Positions 60,990 to 64,000 of a stretch of 64,000 nt of DNA are shown here, one piece after another. Source of the DNA: Sycobia sp. Sy_11 (Eukaryota; Arthropoda; Insecta; Hymenoptera; Epichrysomallidae); contig JACCIC010000121.1 of NCBI GenBank assembly GCA_018907035.1, positions 1,548,501-1,612,500 on the forward strand, given 5' to 3'. The notes under the pieces were generated by a model, which did not search any database, was not told the origin of the DNA, and saw only the letters and a list, made by a program, of their open reading frames with translations. Numbering within the stretch: the stretch's first letter is position 1; the number at the start of each line of letters is the position of its first letter. The position numbers and the translations under genes were made by a program.

Positions 60990-62780
60990 AATAAGACAAC
61001 GGCAAATAAGAGAACCACCGAACCGATTTCGTGCTACTCTGAGTTTGCGAATCTCCTTATAGTCGAGCGTTTTTGCTCCTGGCGCATTTTCAAGACCCCC
61101 CTCTCCACACCGGCTCTTTCTCTATCCTCTATTCCTTGAAAGTCGATCGCTTCTCGTGGCGGTGTTTTATTTCTCCTGCGCTTTGTGTACGATAGAATTG
61201 TACGATAGAAAAATTCTAGGGTTCACTACGTGCTATATCAGGTAATACACATGCACCCCCCCCCCACATCTACATCTTCAAGAATTTCCTGACGATAATC
61301 CATTTAGGTTGTACTAATTGTTAGTGGGCTACAATTAAACGTAACAGCTATACTAAGCAGTAAGTAATTATTTACTGTTGGATTATTTTTAGAGTATTAT
61401 GCTTCACTTGATGAAGTCCGAGAAGTATTTTCAGTAGGAATAGTGTAAAACTTTAAATAGTGCACATAAACAATGGAATAATGCACATAAACATATTCAA
61501 TGGAATTTTAAAGGGCAATTGTTATAGAAAAAATAGTGAATTTGAACTCTGGAAAAAAGTTATTGTTATGCACGTTTATTTCCAATAAAAAAATTTGTAA
61601 AAATCCTATAAGATATCATTTTATTATTTTACTGAACAAGATGTATATGGTACCATACCATTAATTTCCTTTCTTCCTAAAAGTTTTTTTTTAATCGAAA
61701 AATAAATATAGTAATTAAACTGAATGCTATAATTCGTATAAATATAGTATATATGTTGAAATATTTGCATGAATATTAAATAACAAACCTATTTATTAAT
61801 TAGGTAATATTTAATTAAGTAGATATTTATAATTTAATCAAAATTAGCTCGATCAACCAAAGCCATTTTCATTGCTGACTTCATCACCTGGCTGGAGCGC
61901 ACACGCACTTACATCGTTCACATGTTATTTATTTATATATCAATGAATATACAAATTTCGTAGTGCTTAAAACCATTGTAAGAAACTCTTGGTTCACCAT
62001 CTAAAATTTTAGAAATAAATCTAGATTGTGCATACAATTGTACATTTTTTAAAATTCTTTTAGGAACAAGTATTTTTTAGAATCTGAATAGAATTATTGT
62101 AATTATTGTATACCGATAGTCGAAAAGTTAAAAAATTTTATATAATGCATAAAAGATCTATGATGATAGTGAAGCAAAAAGATTGCTTAAATTGAAAATC
62201 GAAATTGGACTTTGGCTTGCGATAGAAACTCAGATATCTGTACTAAATTTGAAGAATGACAAAGCTGAAACTATTTTGAAACTAAAGCTGTTACTCTAAT
62301 GTAATAGTAATCATAAAAGTATCAGCAATTTCGTTGTAGTTAAGAAGCAACATAATATATTTAGCAAAAATCCACATTAACCGATATACTAAAAGTAGTT
62401 TTTATTTTAGAAAAATATTTCCTCATATGTGAATCTCTATGTACTTTTTATTCTGTTGATCATTAAAATTTAAGCTTCAAGGTGCAATGCAACGCTTGGG
62501 AATTGCGTTAAAATAACGTAAAGGAAAAAAGGAGTGTCGAAATCGCCGACGTTTGAAAAACACAGCAATTGAGGCTCTGTCATTTTCGCTTCCCAACATA
62601 AAGAAAGGATGACGCAGATCTACACAGGCCTTGGACACAATAATATTGCATCCCATTGTGCTCGTAAAAAACAGTTCCGGGCGACTCGGGATGAAAATTT
62701 TTATCTTCGGTATAAAGAAATTCCCTGGGCGAGTGCAAAAAAGAGCGTATAAAAATATGAGAAACTAAAAGGATTATCCA
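60990..62780. other. Mostly AT-rich non-coding stretch
   Basis: A C run occurs at about 61256-61264. The part at about 62510-62760 is less AT-rich and may belong to the mariner-family relic that follows, but I cannot read protein there. Confidence 0.45.
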
Positions 62781-62795
62781 ATGAAAATCTCCTTG

Positions 62796-63093
62796 TCGGT
62801 TGCAACGGGAGATCTTGTCCGAGAGCTTCGTGTGACTCAGTCAGCTATTTTTGTAAGTTTGCAAAAGCTGGAAAGGTACAAGAGCTAAGTAGTTCTCGAA
62901 GTTTCTCATGACCTTACACCGGAAAACGAAACTCGACGCTGTAATACAGAGCCAATGGCTCTCACCGTATGGCCGCGAATCAGACAAAAAGAAGCACTGG
63001 CTAAAAATTTTACTATATACAAAAAACGAATCTTTTGTGACAATACCAAAAGAAAAAAAGACACGACTCTATCCAGCCGAAGCCTGCTATAGA
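62796..63093 (+). pseudogene. Degraded mariner-family transposase fragment
   Basis: In one plus frame the sequence reads GDLVRELRVTQSAIFVSLQK, then a stop, then VSHDLTPENETRRCNT and KRIFCDNTKRKKD. This follows the order of a mariner transposase: the second helix-turn-helix (NVTQSAISxRLKKL), the linker (PHDLTEENKTRR) and the region around the first catalytic Asp (TGDEKWIxYDNxKRKK). The TGDEKW site reads TIYKKR, so the catalytic Asp is absent. The upstream N-terminus and the rest of the catalytic core are not readable. It is more diverged than, and different from, the copy at 27340. Confidence 0.5.
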
Positions 63094-63116
63094 TGAACAG
63101 TTTTAAGGGTGCACAG

Positions 63117-63147
63117 TTATAGTTATAAATAATGGTTATAACTATAA
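63117..63147. repeat. Perfect 12-bp inverted repeat
   Basis: TTATAGTTATAA and TTATAACTATAA are exact reverse complements around a 7-base loop. It lies just downstream of the second mariner relic and is AT-rich, so chance is not excluded. Confidence 0.75.
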
Positions 63148-63149
63148 TT

Positions 63150-63630
63150 ACCATAACTTGAAAAGTTTCTGACAATACCTTGAAGTGGGGTATAAAGCAT
63201 ATATTCAATATTAGGTCTTGGGATTTGCCCATTTACAATTATTTAGGACATATATAGGAACGACGCATCCTTTGTTGTAAAGAGTGAAAAGTAGTATTAA
63301 TTTATTTATGTATTTTAAAATATAACCCATCGCGCAATCCTGAAATTATATCTCTACCTTATAGGTTGGGAAATTCTCTTCCTTATATGACGTGATATTA
63401 ATTTCTTGGAAAGCAACACCTGTACATGTTGTTGTAGTAAATCTAAATCGTGTTGCACTTTGCCAGATTTGCAGTTCTCACCCTGTCATTTTTCGATAAT
63501 TGTACGAGCTCTCTACAATAATTGTCTTCTTCCAACATCTTCTTTTCATCGTCGTTGCTTTCCTACAATCTCATACAACTAATTTTAGTGTCAGGTTTCA
63601 GTTACTCTATTAGTAACTTTCTTAATCTCT
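63150..63630. other. AT-rich non-coding stretch
   Basis: No gene was recognised. ATTAGGTCTTGGGATTTGCC near 63212 could be a transposon end, but I find no partner. Confidence 0.4.
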
Positions 63631-63633
63631 TAA

Positions 63634-63635
<2 letters not shown>

Positions 63636-63687
<52 letters not shown>
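63636..63687. repeat. (TA)n microsatellite
   Basis: This is a 52-base alternating tract. The remaining 300 bases to the window end are T-rich and hold nothing recognised. Confidence 0.97.
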
Positions 63688-63689
<2 letters not shown>

Positions 63690-64000
63690 ACGTTATCTGT
63701 ATTATAACTGAAGTAATTCCGATTTTTAATATTACGTGCGCGCTTGCTTTTTTATATCACTTCTCGATGTGCTTTTTTCTGTACCTCTTGCGTATTTGCT
63801 TTTTTCTATATCAAGACATTCAACGCTTTTTTCTAGTTCATGTCCTACTTATTTTCTATTTCCCTTGTCTCGATTTATCTTTAGTCTCCCGAACACTCGT
63901 CATCGCTTATTTATCTTTATTATAAAAAGAATTTTCGTTGCCGAATGCAACCTTTGTTATGGCTTAACAACTATCTATCGATATCAATTACATTTTACAA

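Overview
This window looks like nuclear DNA from a eukaryote, most likely an arthropod and plausibly a hymenopteran insect. The sequence is AT-rich with no operons and no dense coding. It carries many long (TA)n, (GA/CT)n and (AC/GT)n microsatellites, scattered CpG-rich islands, decayed mariner-family DNA transposons and a decayed RNase H-bearing LINE. The hymenopteran assignment rests on overall texture and on remembered resemblance of the LINE and mariner proteins. It is an inference, not a demonstrated fact.

I find no intact host protein-coding gene, no rRNA, no convincing tRNA, no CRISPR array and no bacterial or viral gene set. Most long open frames are translations of microsatellites (Ile-Tyr, Ser-Leu, Arg-Glu, Val-Cys runs) or of GC-rich islands that happen to be open in several frames. 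The recognisable proteins are all transposon relics. A deleted mariner lies at 27340-28341, and a second degraded mariner-family fragment at about 62796-63093. A 5'-truncated LINE tail (end of reverse transcriptase, RNase H, C-terminal zinc knuckle) lies at about 49672-51360. A possible Helitron-like 3' end is at about 37130-37574.

Layout. 1-5 kb: two GC-rich islands (400-900, 4230-4730) with long TA, CT and GT tracts, and an unrecognised 87-codon minus-strand frame at 1878-2142. 5-13 kb: mostly AT-rich non-coding DNA with one island (6930-7740). 13-17.3 kb: a degenerate repeat block (13250-13560) and two islands. 17.3-25.5 kb: non-coding DNA, a large island (21940-23060) and the striking TA-AC-TA-GA compound microsatellite (24855-25263). 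26-29 kb: a degenerate short-motif repeat family present as direct and inverted blocks, with the mariner relic between two blocks. 29-48 kb: alternating AT-rich stretches and GC-rich islands near 30.5, 33.7, 35.6, 40.5, 44.4 and 47.7 kb. 48-64 kb: the LINE relic, long AT-rich stretches, one island (57010-57330) and the second mariner relic.

The region is probably a large intron or intergenic interval, possibly regulatory. A handful of short open segments with plausible splice signals (1878-2142 minus, 9362-9493 minus, 29465-29536, 36149-36173, 42023-42106, 53448-53565, 60694-60870) are given at low confidence as the best candidates for host exons. No cooperating gene system is visible. The most unusual signals are structural: the inverted repeat-block pair at 28400-28900, the coupling of microsatellites to CpG-rich islands, and the Z-DNA-prone palindromes.
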